Notes: generated by a model not told the origin, from the letters alone. Positions 33,307 through 43,044 are shown, counted from the stretch's first letter. The stretch: 64,000 nucleotides of DNA from Pseudomonas sp. ADAK18 (GCF_012935695.1 NZ_CP052859.1:2025001-2089000); one strand, 5' to 3'. Translations and numbers: made by a program.

Positions 33307-35427
33307 TTAGAGGTCGTAGCGCACGGATAACAAGAGGGTTCGCGGGTCGTTGATCGAGTAGTAGCGCGCACCGCTGGAAGGCACATAGCCCACCGATTGC
33401 GGGTAGGCGCGGTCCAGCAGGTTTTTCACCGACAGCGTGGTGGTCCAGTGGCCGTCGCCGGAGAGGTAGCTGGTGTGAGCGTTCCAGAAGGTCTGGGTAG
33501 GAATTTCCTGGATATCGTCGTTCAGCGCATTGGCGTAGGACTTGGTCTGGAACTGCGCATCGGTGCCTGCCAGCAAGGTGCCGGGCAGCCCGATGGGCAC
33601 GGTGTAGTTGAGGCCGACACTGGCGTTCCAGCGCGGTGAAAACACCAGCTGTTTGCCGTTGGCATCCACCCCGGCGCCGGCGGCGTTCTGAAAGTCGTCG
33701 TACTGGCTTTGCAAGTAGCCGAGATTGGCCGTCAGTTGCAGGTCGCGGCTCAGGGCGGTGAGGGTTTCCACTTCGACGCCATACGTGTGGGCCTGGCCGA
33801 CATTGGTGCGCAGGCTGACCCCCAGCGCCGGGTCATAGGCGTTGGTTTGCAGGTCTTTGTAGTCGTTGTAGAACAGCGCGACATTGGCCCGCAGGCGCTG
33901 GTCGAAGAAGTCGCCCTTGAGCCCGGTTTCCCAGGTGGTTACGTCTTCCGGGGAGAACGCCTGTTCGGCCGCGGCGCGGGTGGGGGCGCGGTTGTCGTAG
34001 CCGCCGGCCTTGAAGCCCTTGGCGACGTAGGCGTATTGATTCAGGTATGGGGTCCAGGCGTATTCGAAGCCGATTTTCGGGCTGGTGGACTGCCAGGACT
34101 TGCTCGATTCGGCGCTGAAGTTGGTGCCGGTGATTTGCCGGTCGGTGGTGATCGCGTAGTTGGTGAAGTCGAAATTCTTGTGCTCGCGGGTAAAGCGCAG
34201 CCCGGCGATCAGCGACAATTGTGCGGTCAGTTTGTAGGTGCCCTGGCCATACAAGGCGTAGCTTTCGGTGTTGGTGGTGCTGTATTGGCCTTGGCCGATC
34301 ACCTGGTTGCGCGCGACGGAATACGTGAGGTTGTCGCGGTCGGCGTCGAACTTCTCGCGGTACAGGTACAGGCCGGTGCTGAAACTGAAATCGTCGTAGT
34401 CGCCGTTGAGCTGGAACTCCTGGGTGGCGTAGTTCTGTTGGTAAAGAATCAGGTTGTTCTGGATCAGCGCGGCTTGCCCGGAGTTGTCATAGTCCACCGG
34501 CTGATGGAAGGCCGACCAGGCGCTGACCGACTTGAAATTCAGGTGATCGTCGATGGCGTAGATCGCCCGCAGCACCGAGCTGCCTTGATCGAGGCGGTTT
34601 TTCGGGTTGAGGCTGCTGTAGCTCTTGAACTTGTCGAAGTGGCCGTTGGCATCAAACGGGGTATAGCTGGTGGTGTCGCCCCGGTCGAAGGTGCCGGCCA
34701 GGGTCAGTTGTACATCCCACGGTGAGTCCACGGGGTTGTAGCGCAGCTTGCCGCGATAGGACTGGATGTCGACGTTGTTCACGTCCTTGCCCCGGGTCGG
34801 ATCGGAAACGGTGCCATCGCGGGTGAGGCGAATGGCCGAAAAGCTGCCGAACAGCGCGTTGTCCACCAGCGGCCCGCTGATCAGCAGCCGGCCGTTCTGC
34901 GCGTTGTAGTTGCCGGCGCCCAACTCCAGGAAACCACGGGTTTCCTGGGTCGGATCGCGGGTGATCACACGGATCGCGCCGGCGCTGCTGTTGCGTCCGT
35001 ACAACGTGCCTTGAGGTCCACGCAGGACTTCGACGCGTTCGACATCGTTGAAATCGAGCATCGAGGAAATGGCGCGGGGGATGTACAGGTCATCGGCATA
35101 CACCGCCACCGCGGATTCCTGGATCGGGTCGGTTTCGCCGATGCCGCGAATCCCGTAGGTCTGGGAGCTGTAGGAGATCGACTGGCGGCTCAGGGACAGG
35201 TTTGGCACCTGGCCGGCAAGGTCGCGCACACTTTTGATCTGCTTGTCTTCCAGGGCCTTTTCGTCGAACGCGGAAATCGCCAGTGGGGTTTTTTGCAGGT
35301 CTTCGCTGCGGTGCTCGGCGGTGACGTTGACCACGGGCAGGGCGGTGTCGTCGGCGTGGGCCGAAAGGCCAAACAGCGCAAGGGAAACGGCCAGTGTCAG
35401 GCGATTGGGTACGAGGGTGTGACTCAT
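33307..35427 (-). CDS. TonB-dependent outer-membrane receptor
   Basis: This is a 706-residue receptor with a clear signal peptide (LTLAVSLALFGLSAHA). The plug includes LPVVNVTAEHRSEDLQKTPL, SYSSQTYGIRGIGETDPIQE and RVEVLRGPQGTLYGRNSSAG. The barrel ends RTLLLSVRYDL, with Leu where Phe is usual. The plug style matches the large iron-complex/substrate TonB receptors found in catabolic clusters. It is the first gene of the four-gene operon with amine oxidase, RidA and a second receptor, so it may import the amine-containing substrate. Confidence 0.9.
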   Translation of the reverse strand: MSHTLVPNRLTLAVSLALFGLSAHADDTALPVVNVTAEHRSEDLQKTPLAISAFDEKALEDKQIKSVRDLAGQVPNLSLSRQSISYSSQTYGIRGIGETDPIQESAVAVYADDLYIPRAISSMLDFNDVERVEVLRGPQGTLYGRNSSAGAIRVITRDPTQETRGFLELGAGNYNAQNGRLLISGPLVDNALFGSFSAIRLTRDGTVSDPTRGKDVNNVDIQSYRGKLRYNPVDSPWDVQLTLAGTFDRGDTTSYTPFDANGHFDKFKSYSSLNPKNRLDQGSSVLRAIYAIDDHLNFKSVSAWSAFHQPVDYDNSGQAALIQNNLILYQQNYATQEFQLNGDYDDFSFSTGLYLYREKFDADRDNLTYSVARNQVIGQGQYSTTNTESYALYGQGTYKLTAQLSLIAGLRFTREHKNFDFTNYAITTDRQITGTNFSAESSKSWQSTSPKIGFEYAWTPYLNQYAYVAKGFKAGGYDNRAPTRAAAEQAFSPEDVTTWETGLKGDFFDQRLRANVALFYNDYKDLQTNAYDPALGVSLRTNVGQAHTYGVEVETLTALSRDLQLTANLGYLQSQYDDFQNAAGAGVDANGKQLVFSPRWNASVGLNYTVPIGLPGTLLAGTDAQFQTKSYANALNDDIQEIPTQTFWNAHTSYLSGDGHWTTTLSVKNLLDRAYPQSVGYVPSSGARYYSINDPRTLLLSVRYDL

Positions 35428-35745
35428 GTGGGGCCCCTGAGGTAAATGACGGTTTAGGCAAGGCCTCCACCTGGTCAGGGGTCGGTGCTGGATGTAACAG
35501 TATTTGTATAAACGCGGCCCGTAAAAGTCCGATTAGTTATAAGTTAATTATAAAAAATAGACATTTATAGTTTTGATAGAAATGCGTAAGTCTGATGATA
35601 TGTTTCGACGAATGCATAACCAATGTGGGAGCGGGCTTGCTCGCGAAAGCGGAATGTCAGTCACCGGATATGTCGACTGATACACCGCTTTCGCGAGCAA
35701 GTCGAATCGTCGCACCGCCGCTCCCACATTTTGATCCCGCTCGGC
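35428..35745. other. 318-bp intergenic region: AT-rich promoter zone plus REPIN
   Basis: The half next to the TonB receptor (35500-35585) is strongly AT-rich (TTATAAGTTAATTATAAAAA) and is the likely promoter of the receptor/amine oxidase operon. The other half holds the REPIN at 35622-35730. No small gene is supported. Confidence 0.6.
35622..35730. repeat. REPIN-type palindrome
   Basis: 109-bp element with ends AATGTGGGAGCGGGCTTGCT and CGCTCCCACATT. It has the same sequence family and the same length as 37906-38014, but is in the opposite orientation, since the arm with the extra GTGCGACGATTCGACTT segment is on the right here. Confidence 0.88.
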
Positions 35746-36705
35746 TTAATAACCGTGCTGGGTATTGGCCAGGTTTTCCAGCGGTAAACCCTCGAGATAG
35801 CGTTCCAGATTGCCCAGAAAACTATCCGCAATGTCATACCGGCTATGGGTTGAAATCGCCGACGTATGCGGCGACAGCCTCACCCTTGGATGCCCATACA
35901 ACGCATGCCCATCCGGCAACGGCTCCGGCTCCGTCACATCGAGCGAGGCCAGGCCCACGCTGCCGTTGTCCAAGGCCTCCAGCAGCGCCTCATGATCCAG
36001 CAACCCACCCCGCGCGATGTTGATCAGGTGCAGGCCCGGCTTGGCGCTGGCCAACACTTGGCGATCCACCAGATGGCGTGTCGCCTCGGTCAATGGCGCG
36101 GCCAGCACCAGGTGATCGGAGCGGGCAAACAGGTCATGGATATCCCGCGCAGCTTCAACCCCGTCCACCTCGAACGGTATCTGGCTCTGACGCAACGCGA
36201 CGACCTTGATCCCCAGGCCATGGGCCTTTTGCGCGAGGCTGCGGCCAATCGCACCAAAGCCCAGTATCCCCAGGGTCGTGCCCTTAAGTGGCTTCAGCGC
36301 GGTGAACTGCCACTGCGAGTCATGCACCCAGATATCCGGCAAATGCTTGGCCGCAGCGAAAAGGGCGGCCAGGGCGAACTCGGCGATGTTCTCGGCGGCG
36401 CTGCCTCGTGACGTACTCACCGGCGGGCCGTTGAACAGCCATTTGGGGTAAAAGTCGATGCCCGAGGACACCACCTGAATCCACTGCACCCCATACGGCC
36501 AGCCCGGTGGCGGCGTGTCCGGCGCTTGATAACCGCGCACATTGATGGGTCGCGCCAGCAGGATATTGGCCTGGGCCGGCAGGTCGCTGGGCACGCCCGT
36601 CGGTACGCCGATGACCTCGGCATCGGGATGGGTCAGGGCCAGGCGTTGGCGGATGACCTCGTTGAAATCGTCGTCTAACTGGCTGGCGATAATCACCTGG
36701 CTCAT
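35746..36705 (-). CDS. D-2-hydroxyacid dehydrogenase, NAD-dependent
   Basis: This 319-residue enzyme is of the D-isomer 2-hydroxyacid dehydrogenase family. The nucleotide motif is TLGILGFGAIGRSLAQKAHG. The catalytic triad positions are visible as Arg in INIARGGLLDHEALLEAL, Glu in LDVTEPEPLPDG and His in RLSPHTSAIS. It reduces a 2-oxoacid or oxidises a D-2-hydroxyacid; the substrate is unknown. The start at 36705 overlaps the acyl-CoA dehydrogenase stop by 4 bp, so both act together, perhaps on the carbon product left after desulfurisation. Confidence 0.88.
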   Translation of the reverse strand: MSQVIIASQLDDDFNEVIRQRLALTHPDAEVIGVPTGVPSDLPAQANILLARPINVRGYQAPDTPPPGWPYGVQWIQVVSSGIDFYPKWLFNGPPVSTSRGSAAENIAEFALAALFAAAKHLPDIWVHDSQWQFTALKPLKGTTLGILGFGAIGRSLAQKAHGLGIKVVALRQSQIPFEVDGVEAARDIHDLFARSDHLVLAAPLTEATRHLVDRQVLASAKPGLHLINIARGGLLDHEALLEALDNGSVGLASLDVTEPEPLPDGHALYGHPRVRLSPHTSAISTHSRYDIADSFLGNLERYLEGLPLENLANTQHGY

Positions 36706-37886
36706 GTGCGCTCCTTTTGGCGTTGGGCGAAGACGGCCTTGCCGACGCCTTGCAGCACCGCGTCGTTCTGCGGGGTATGTACCCGGCTGCACAGCACGTC
36801 GCGGTAATGCCGTTGCAGCGGGCTATGGCGCGACAAGCCGGGATTACCCGAGGCCTCGATGGCCAGCTCGACGGCGCGGATGGCGTTGCCGGTTACCAGG
36901 AATTTCAACTGCGCGGCGTTGGCAGCCGGCGTATGCCCCTCGGCCGCTGCGTCCAGCAGGCTGCGGTTGGCGAACAACAGGGTGTCGATATGGCCAACGG
37001 TTTCCTGAAAGCGCGGCAGGGTCGACAGTGCCGCGCCGAGGTTGGACGGCTTGCGTTGTTCCAGCCAGTCCACCAGCCAGTCCCGCGCGGCCTGCGCCAC
37101 GGCGTCGTAGACCGACGACAGCAGCACCGACATCCACAGGAAACCATCGCCATCCAGCTCTGCCTGCGGCGCGCTCCAGGGGCTGACGCTGACGGCGTGA
37201 TCCAGGGGCACCAGCACGTTGTCGAACACCACTTCATGGCTGCAGGTGGCGCGCATGCCCAGGTGATCCCAGGTGTCGATGATGCTGATGCCGGGGCTGT
37301 CCTTGGGCACCAGCCAGGCGCCTACCAGCGGGTCTTCATCACTGCTGCGGGCCCAGACGCTGAACCAGGTCAGGCCATGGCTGCCGGTGGAGTAGATCTT
37401 GCGCCCGCTGATCCGCCAACCGGCGCAGGTGCGCCGGGCGATGGTCGCCGGCAGGCCGCCACGGGCTGGCGTTCCGAGGTCTGGCTCAACCCTCAGGGCG
37501 TTGATCAGCGCGCCGTTGCGCACCGCATCTTCGGCGACTTTTACCCGCAGTGACGGAGGCCAGCTTTTGCTGTCTTGCAGACGCGTGTGTTGCAGGTACT
37601 GCATCACCAGGATCAACGCGGTGGACGGTTCGGCCTTGGCGATCGCGCTGATGGCCTTGCGTGCCTGGGCCAGATTGGCACCGCCACCACCGAGGGCCTT
37701 GGGCACGGTCAATGCCACCAGACCGTGCGCGTGCAGCAGTTTGAAATTATCGTGGGGGAAGGCGCCGCTTTCGTCAACGATGTGTGCAGTGGCGGCGAGC
37801 TGGGCGCTGAGGCGTTCCAGCAAGGCTTCGAAATTGGCCACTTCCACGGAGCGCAGAAGCGGCGGTTGTTGAGAGGAAAGGCTCAT
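36702..37886 (-). CDS. Acyl-CoA dehydrogenase-family flavoprotein (SfnB/DszC-like)
   Basis: This is a 394-residue protein. An N-terminal helical domain (LVALTVPKALGGGGANLAQA) leads into the flavin-binding middle (WFSVWARSSDEDPLVGAWLV, then WDHLGMRATCSHEVVFDNVL). The helical C-terminus lacks an obvious catalytic Glu typical of true acyl-CoA dehydrogenases. Its family context, alongside LLM monooxygenases and sulfonate-type binding proteins, matches the SfnB/DszC flavin monooxygenases of sulfur scavenging. It is likely to oxygenate an organosulfur compound using reduced flavin from a separate reductase. Confidence 0.82.
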   Translation of the reverse strand: MSLSSQQPPLLRSVEVANFEALLERLSAQLAATAHIVDESGAFPHDNFKLLHAHGLVALTVPKALGGGGANLAQARKAISAIAKAEPSTALILVMQYLQHTRLQDSKSWPPSLRVKVAEDAVRNGALINALRVEPDLGTPARGGLPATIARRTCAGWRISGRKIYSTGSHGLTWFSVWARSSDEDPLVGAWLVPKDSPGISIIDTWDHLGMRATCSHEVVFDNVLVPLDHAVSVSPWSAPQAELDGDGFLWMSVLLSSVYDAVAQAARDWLVDWLEQRKPSNLGAALSTLPRFQETVGHIDTLLFANRSLLDAAAEGHTPAANAAQLKFLVTGNAIRAVELAIEASGNPGLSRHSPLQRHYRDVLCSRVHTPQNDAVLQGVGKAVFAQRQKERT

Positions 37887-37905
37887 TATCGGTGTACTCG
37901 GTCAA

Positions 37906-38014
37906 AATGTGGGAGCGGCGGTGCGACGATTCGACTTGCTCGCGAAAGCGGTGGATCATTCAGTGCATGTGGTGCCTGACACACCGCTTTCGCGAGCAAG
38001 CCCGCTCCCACATT
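37906..38014. repeat. REPIN-type palindrome between two sulfur-gene groups
   Basis: 109-bp element with ends AATGTGGGAGCGGCGGTGCG and CCCGCTCCCACATT. It separates the binding-protein gene ending at 38041 from the acyl-CoA dehydrogenase gene and is the inverted counterpart of 35622-35730. The two therefore bracket the dehydrogenase pair. Confidence 0.88.
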
Positions 38015-38040
38015 GGCTATTCGGCGTTTTCGAAGGAGGG

Positions 38041-39045
38041 TTATAGCGGCAGCAACTTGAACTGCCGATCCCACAACGGGCTGACATCCAGCCGCTCGCT
38101 CAACACGCCGGCATTGAAGAACAGGTCCGCGACTTCCTGCTGTGAGGCGATGGCCTGGTCGTTGACCTCGATCATGCGGTAGGGCTGGCTGCGGTTGTTG
38201 TACATGTCGAGAAACACCGCTTTATCCACCCCCAGCAGTTGTGCCGATTTAGCGGCCCAGGGTTCGGGGTTGTTGTTCATCCATTCCAGGGTGCGTGCCT
38301 CGCGCTGCAAGTAATCCTGGATCGCCTGCTTGCGCAGCGGGTCTTCCAGGGCAGCAGGACGCGCGGCGATCAGGTAGTTGCCCGAGAGGTAGCCCAAGGC
38401 GGTTTTCAGCACCCGCGCGCCGCTGCGGAATTTCGCCAGTTGGATAAACACGCCATAGATCACCCAGGCGTCCAGCTGACCACTTTGGAAGGCACTGAAA
38501 CCGTCTTGCGGGGTCAGTGGTACGGCAGTGATGTCGTTCAGCGTCAGCCCTTGTTCTTTCAAGGCCTTGATCAAAAAGTAGTGGGAGGTGGTAGAGCGCA
38601 CATACCCCACGCGCTTGCCCTTCAGTTGCGCGACCGACTCCAGTTTCGAGTCCTTGGGAATCAGGAACACCTGGTTATTCACGTCCCCTTGCAGCACGGC
38701 GATCAGCCTGGGTTCGCGATGACTCTGGATCGAGAAAATCGGCGGGATTTCACTCATGCCGCCGATGTCCAGGCTGCCGGAAGCCAAGGCTTCGACGATC
38801 AGGTTGCCGCCGGCAAATTCTGCGAAGTCGACCTTGTAAGGGCGCTCGGAGGTACCGGCGTCATCGGTGAAGTACGAATCCTGGCCACGGTAGGTGGCGA
38901 CGCTCAGGGTTACGTCCGCCAGTGGGTGGGCCTGGGCGAACGCCCGTGCAGGCAGCCCCAGGGACGACAAACCCATGGCGCCGAGGGCGATGGAGCTGGC
39001 GGTGAGAAAGCCGCGACGATTGAACTGTCCGTGTGTGTGCTTCAT
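38041..39045 (-). CDS. Sulfonate/organosulfur ABC substrate-binding protein (SsuA-like)
   Basis: This is a 334-residue periplasmic protein. The N-terminus NRRGFLTASSIALGAMGLSS carries a twin-arginine-type motif (RRGFLT) and a cleavage region ARAFA-QA. The mature part includes EFAGGNLIVEALASGSLDIG, LKGKRVGYVRSTTSHYFLIK and QSGQLDAWVIYGVFIQLAKF, all typical of the SsuA/TauA family. No permease is adjacent; the SsuBC pair at 47-49 kb may serve it. It follows the LLM monooxygenase gene by 13 bp. Confidence 0.88.
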   Translation of the reverse strand: MKHTHGQFNRRGFLTASSIALGAMGLSSLGLPARAFAQAHPLADVTLSVATYRGQDSYFTDDAGTSERPYKVDFAEFAGGNLIVEALASGSLDIGGMSEIPPIFSIQSHREPRLIAVLQGDVNNQVFLIPKDSKLESVAQLKGKRVGYVRSTTSHYFLIKALKEQGLTLNDITAVPLTPQDGFSAFQSGQLDAWVIYGVFIQLAKFRSGARVLKTALGYLSGNYLIAARPAALEDPLRKQAIQDYLQREARTLEWMNNNPEPWAAKSAQLLGVDKAVFLDMYNNRSQPYRMIEVNDQAIASQQEVADLFFNAGVLSERLDVSPLWDRQFKLLPL

Positions 39046-39058
39046 GGTCGGGCCCTGG

Positions 39059-40390
39059 TCAGATGGCGAGTTCAAGCTCGACGGCGTGACGATTGACCGG
39101 CACGTCCAGGCCGAAGTTGTCCCGCAGCGTGTGGCCGCTGTATGCCTGGCGAAACAGCCCGCGCTGTTGCAGCACCGGCACCACCCATTCGGTGAAGGAC
39201 TGCAGGCCGTCCGGCAGCAGAGAGTTGATGATGAAACCGTCGGCGGCGCCGCCTTCGAACCAGGTCTGAATGGCGTCGGCCACCTGTTGCGGCGTGCCGA
39301 CAAAGTCCCGCCGTGGCCGGGAGAAACGCAGTGCGACTTCCCGCAGGGTCAGGCCTTCATCCCGGGCCAGTTGTTTGATGCGGTCGGAGCCGCCTTTTTG
39401 GCTGTTGGAGCCCAGGTCGCCCAGCTCGGGGAACGGCGCGTCCAACGGGTATTGGCTGAAGTCATGGTCATTGAAGGGGCGGCCGAGGGCGACGATGGCG
39501 TCTTCGATGGTCACCAGCTCCACCGCTTGCTGATAGCGGCTTTCTACCTCGGCGGCATCGCGCCCGACAATGGGTCGGATGCCCGGCAGGATGGACAGGT
39601 GGCTGGCGTCGCGACCAAAACCGCGAGCACGCTGTTTAAGGTCCTGCGCGTAGCTCAGTGCTTCTTCGAAACTCTCGGCGTGGACAAAAATGGCATCAGC
39701 GTTTTCGGCGGCAAAGTTGCGGCCGTCCTCGGAGGTGCCGGCCTGGAAAATCACCGGCTGGCCTTGGCGGGAGCGCGCAATATTGAGCGGACCCTTGACC
39801 GAGAAAAACTCACCTTTGTGGTCCAGGGCGTGGAGCTTGCCGGGGGTGAAAAACTCACCGCTCTGCTTGTTGTAGGCAAACGCATCGTCTTCCCAGGAAT
39901 CCCACAGGCCCTGGACCACCTTCACATGCTCCTTGGCGATGCGATAACGCACGGCATGGGGTGGATGCTCGGGCTTGCTGAAGTTGTCGGCGGTGCCGCT
40001 GAGCCAGGAGGTCACCACGTTCCAACCGGCGCGGCCGCCGCTGATATGGTCCAGCGAAGCAAACTGGCGCGCCACCTGGAACGGCTCGGTGTAGCTGACC
40101 GTCACGGTGGCCACCAGGCCGATGTTTGAGGTCAGTGCCGCCAGGGCCGAGAGGATGGTCAGCGGCTCGAAGCGGTTGAGGTAGTGGGGGCTGGATTTTT
40201 CGTGGATATGCAGGCTGTCGGCAATGAACACGAAATCGAACTTGGCGCCTTCGGCCAGTTGCGTCTGCTGCTTGTAGAAACCGAAGTTCACACTGGCATT
40301 GGCCAGGGCTTGCGGGTGGCGCCATTCGCCCCAGCCATGACCGACGCCATGGACCATCGCACCGAGTTTCAGTTGGCGTTGTTTGCTCAT
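39059..40390 (-). CDS. LLM-class FMN-dependent monooxygenase (NtaA/SnaA/DszA type)
   Basis: This is a 443-residue TIM-barrel monooxygenase. Landmarks are [20 protein letters not shown] near the N-terminus, [13 protein letters not shown] in the middle (the NtaA-family signature), and [20 protein letters not shown]. It uses reduced FMN from a separate reductase to cleave C-S or C-N bonds; DszA and DmoA of sulfur metabolism are relatives. It is flanked on both sides by SsuA-like binding protein genes with 12-13 bp gaps, which supports an organosulfur substrate. Confidence 0.9.
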   Translation of the reverse strand: MSKQRQLKLGAMVHGVGHGWGEWRHPQALANASVNFGFYKQQTQLAEGAKFDFVFIADSLHIHEKSSPHYLNRFEPLTILSALAALTSNIGLVATVTVSYTEPFQVARQFASLDHISGGRAGWNVVTSWLSGTADNFSKPEHPPHAVRYRIAKEHVKVVQGLWDSWEDDAFAYNKQSGEFFTPGKLHALDHKGEFFSVKGPLNIARSRQGQPVIFQAGTSEDGRNFAAENADAIFVHAESFEEALSYAQDLKQRARGFGRDASHLSILPGIRPIVGRDAAEVESRYQQAVELVTIEDAIVALGRPFNDHDFSQYPLDAPFPELGDLGSNSQKGGSDRIKQLARDEGLTLREVALRFSRPRRDFVGTPQQVADAIQTWFEGGAADGFIINSLLPDGLQSFTEWVVPVLQQRGLFRQAYSGHTLRDNFGLDVPVNRHAVELELAI

Positions 40391-40402
40391 GGTTCTACTC
40401 CT

Positions 40403-41359
40403 TTAGCGGGAAGCCTGGTTAAGAAGGGCGCGCTGGGCGTTGAAGCTTTTGTCGAAACCCTGGGAGACGTCGATGGGTTTGGCGAGGATGCCTTCTTCGC
40501 GGTAGATCTCGGCAGTGGCTTGCAAGCCGCTGATCACGCCATCGTCGATCAGTACTGGCTGCATGTGGGTGGTATTCGCCACGGCCACATGCACGGCCAG
40601 CGGCAAGCCGGTGACTTTGGCTTGGGCTGCGGCGAAGGCCTCGGGGTGGGCGTTGGTCCAGCGGTAGGCGCGGTCGACCCTGGCAACAAAGTCGTCCAGT
40701 TGCGGGCGTTTGTCGGCGATGGCCTGGCGGGTGGCGGCGAGGTACAGGTGGTTGGTCAGCAGGGTGTCGCCACTGGCCAGGACTTTGGCCTGGCTCTGGC
40801 TGGTGACCACGGTGGTGTAGGGATCCCAGGTCGACCAGGCGTCGGCAGTACCGTTATCCAGCAACAAGCGCGACTCACTGGGCAACAAGTAGATGAACTG
40901 CACATCGTGGGTACTCAGGCCAACACTGCGCAGGGCTTTGATCGCCAACAGGTGGCCGATGGAACCGCGGGTGGTGACGATGCGTTTGCCCTTGAGGTCG
41001 AGGGCGGTGTTCAGCGGCGAGTCCTTGGGCGCGAGAATCGCGGTGGTGTAGCGGCCCTCGGCGTGGATGATGCTCACCACCTTGAGCGGCGCACCGGCAC
41101 CCAGGGCGAAAACGTAGGGCGCATCGCCCAGGGCGCCGATGTCGACAGCGCCAGCGTTCAGGGCTTCACCCAAGGGCGCTGCGGCGGGGAATTCGGAGAA
41201 CTGGATCTCGTAGGGCACATCTTTCAGTTCACCGGAAACTTCCAACAGCACTTTGATGGTGGACTTCTGGTTGGCCACCCGCAGCGGTTGCAGATCGGCG
41301 GCCTGGCTGGTGCTGCCCAAGGCGAGGGCGATCAACAGGAGGGGAAGGGTAAAACGCAT
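40403..41359 (-). CDS. Sulfonate/organosulfur ABC substrate-binding protein (SsuA-like)
   Basis: This is a 318-residue periplasmic protein with a signal peptide (FTLPLLLIALALGSTSQAAD). Mature landmarks are VRVANQKS-like LRVANQKSTIKVLLEVSGEL, LGEALNAGAVDIGALGDAPY and LKGKRIVTTRGSIGHLLAIK. It differs clearly from the neighbouring binding protein, so the two are probably for different ligands and not recent duplicates. It is 12 bp upstream of the LLM gene and 101 bp downstream of the rhodanese gene. Confidence 0.88.
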   Translation of the reverse strand: MRFTLPLLLIALALGSTSQAADLQPLRVANQKSTIKVLLEVSGELKDVPYEIQFSEFPAAAPLGEALNAGAVDIGALGDAPYVFALGAGAPLKVVSIIHAEGRYTTAILAPKDSPLNTALDLKGKRIVTTRGSIGHLLAIKALRSVGLSTHDVQFIYLLPSESRLLLDNGTADAWSTWDPYTTVVTSQSQAKVLASGDTLLTNHLYLAATRQAIADKRPQLDDFVARVDRAYRWTNAHPEAFAAAQAKVTGLPLAVHVAVANTTHMQPVLIDDGVISGLQATAEIYREEGILAKPIDVSQGFDKSFNAQRALLNQASR

Positions 41360-41460
41360 CGGGGTTGCTCCAGGCTAGGTCTTGCGTTGGGTCGCCTCCG
41401 CCTGGAGAAGGGGTCGGCCAATGTTGGGGGAGCAGCGAGCAGGCTCGCTGCGGGTGTGCT

Positions 41461-43044
41461 TCAGATCACAAAGAAACCATGGGTACCGTCGCGAGCCAGT
41501 TGGTCCACCAACCCGAACTCCCAATCGAGGTAAGCCTGCATGGCTTCCCGAGGGTTGTCGGTGCCCTCGTAAGGGCGGCGATAACGGTCGATGCGCGGGG
41601 AGGCGAGGTGGCTTTCGCCTTCCTCAAGCGGTAATTGCGCGGCAATCCAGCTGGCCGTGCCGTCCTTTAGCAAAAACACCTGTTTGCCGGTGATGGCCTC
41701 CACTTCGGCCACTGCCAGGCGTGCTAACTGGCTGCTGCCACAGGTCAGCACATAGCGCTGCGCCGACGGCACGTTGCCCAGGGCTTGGGCCAGTTGCCCG
41801 CGCAAGGCCCACCAGGCACCCGGGATATGGCGTTTGACGTAATTGGCGCTGCTGGTGAAGTCCAGCACGGCGGTGTCGCCGTGGGTCAGCCATTCGGCCA
41901 GGGTTTGCGGGCTGATTGCTTCGGCCTGCTGCGCGGCAGGAACCGGGGCCTGCCAGGCACCACGCTGGCTGAAATGGGCCGGTTGCAGGTCATCCACCAC
42001 GAAGACCTCCCAGCCCAACTGCGCCAACCAGGAGGCGGACATATTGGCCCGCACGCCATCGTCGTCCACCAGTACCAGGCGCGCGCCGCGAACGCTGGCC
42101 ACATGATCGGTTTCCTGCACCAGTTGGCCGCCAGGCGTCGAGCGGGCCGAGGGCAGGTGGCCCGTTTCGAATTCTTCCGGGGTGCGCACATCGAACAGGT
42201 AGGTGGTGCGCGACAGCTCCTGTTGCCAGCGGCTCAGGTCGGCGAAGGTGGCGCGGCCAACCTGGGCCTTGTCGGCGACCCGGCGCGCCTCTTGCGCGGC
42301 CACTTGGCGATGTTCTTCGCCGGTGGGCAAGAAGCGCCGTGATTGGCCGTGTTGCAGGGTTTGCCCGGCGAGGGTCCAGCCGATGGTGCCGTTGCGCAGG
42401 GCGGACACCGGGTTGGGAATACCGGCATTGATCAGCGATTGGGTGCCGATGATGCTGCGGGTACGCCCGGCGCAATTGACGATGATGCGGGTGGCCGGGT
42501 CCGGCGCCAGCTCCCGGGCTCGCAGCACCAGTTCGGCCCCCGGTACGCTGATGCTGGAGGGGATGCTCATGGTTTGGTATTCATCGAAACGGCGGGCGTC
42601 GAGCACCACCACATCGGCCTCGTTATCCAGCAGCGCCTGAACCTCTTCCGCCGCCAGGGACGGCGTATGGCGTTGGCTTTCCACCAGTTCGCCGAATGCC
42701 TTGCTGGGCACGTTGACGTCGATAAACAGCTCACCACCGGCGCTGCGCCAGCCGTCCAGCCCGCCTTCCAGCAGGCTGATCCGGGTGTAGCCGAGTGCCT
42801 GCAAACGTTGGGCAGCAATCTCTGCCAGGCCTTCGCCATTGTCATACACGGTGACGGCGGTATCACGGCGCGGAATGCGCGAATACACCTCCAGCTCCAG
42901 CTTGGACAACGGGATATTGGCCGCAAACAGCGGATGGGCTTCGGCGAACGGCGCCTCTTCACGCACATCCACGAGGGCCAACTCTTCATGGGCCAGCAGT
43001 GCCAGGCGAATCTGGGCGAAGGAGCGGGAGGGTACAGTACTCAT
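41461..43044 (-). CDS. Four-domain rhodanese (tandem sulfurtransferase)
   Basis: This is a 527-residue cytoplasmic protein made of four consecutive rhodanese domains at about 8-105, 125-240, 265-365 and 375-475. The catalytic-loop cysteine is present in domain 2 (NCAGRTRS, Cys191) and domain 4 (TCGSSQLA, Cys435). In domains 1 and 3 the loop carries Asp instead (YDNGEG at about 67-72 and VDDDGV at about 326-331), so those are probably non-catalytic. It would carry persulfide sulfur released from organic thiols. It overlaps the thiol dioxygenase gene by 4 bp. Confidence 0.9.
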   Translation of the reverse strand: MSTVPSRSFAQIRLALLAHEELALVDVREEAPFAEAHPLFAANIPLSKLELEVYSRIPRRDTAVTVYDNGEGLAEIAAQRLQALGYTRISLLEGGLDGWRSAGGELFIDVNVPSKAFGELVESQRHTPSLAAEEVQALLDNEADVVVLDARRFDEYQTMSIPSSISVPGAELVLRARELAPDPATRIIVNCAGRTRSIIGTQSLINAGIPNPVSALRNGTIGWTLAGQTLQHGQSRRFLPTGEEHRQVAAQEARRVADKAQVGRATFADLSRWQQELSRTTYLFDVRTPEEFETGHLPSARSTPGGQLVQETDHVASVRGARLVLVDDDGVRANMSASWLAQLGWEVFVVDDLQPAHFSQRGAWQAPVPAAQQAEAISPQTLAEWLTHGDTAVLDFTSSANYVKRHIPGAWWALRGQLAQALGNVPSAQRYVLTCGSSQLARLAVAEVEAITGKQVFLLKDGTASWIAAQLPLEEGESHLASPRIDRYRRPYEGTDNPREAMQAYLDWEFGLVDQLARDGTHGFFVI

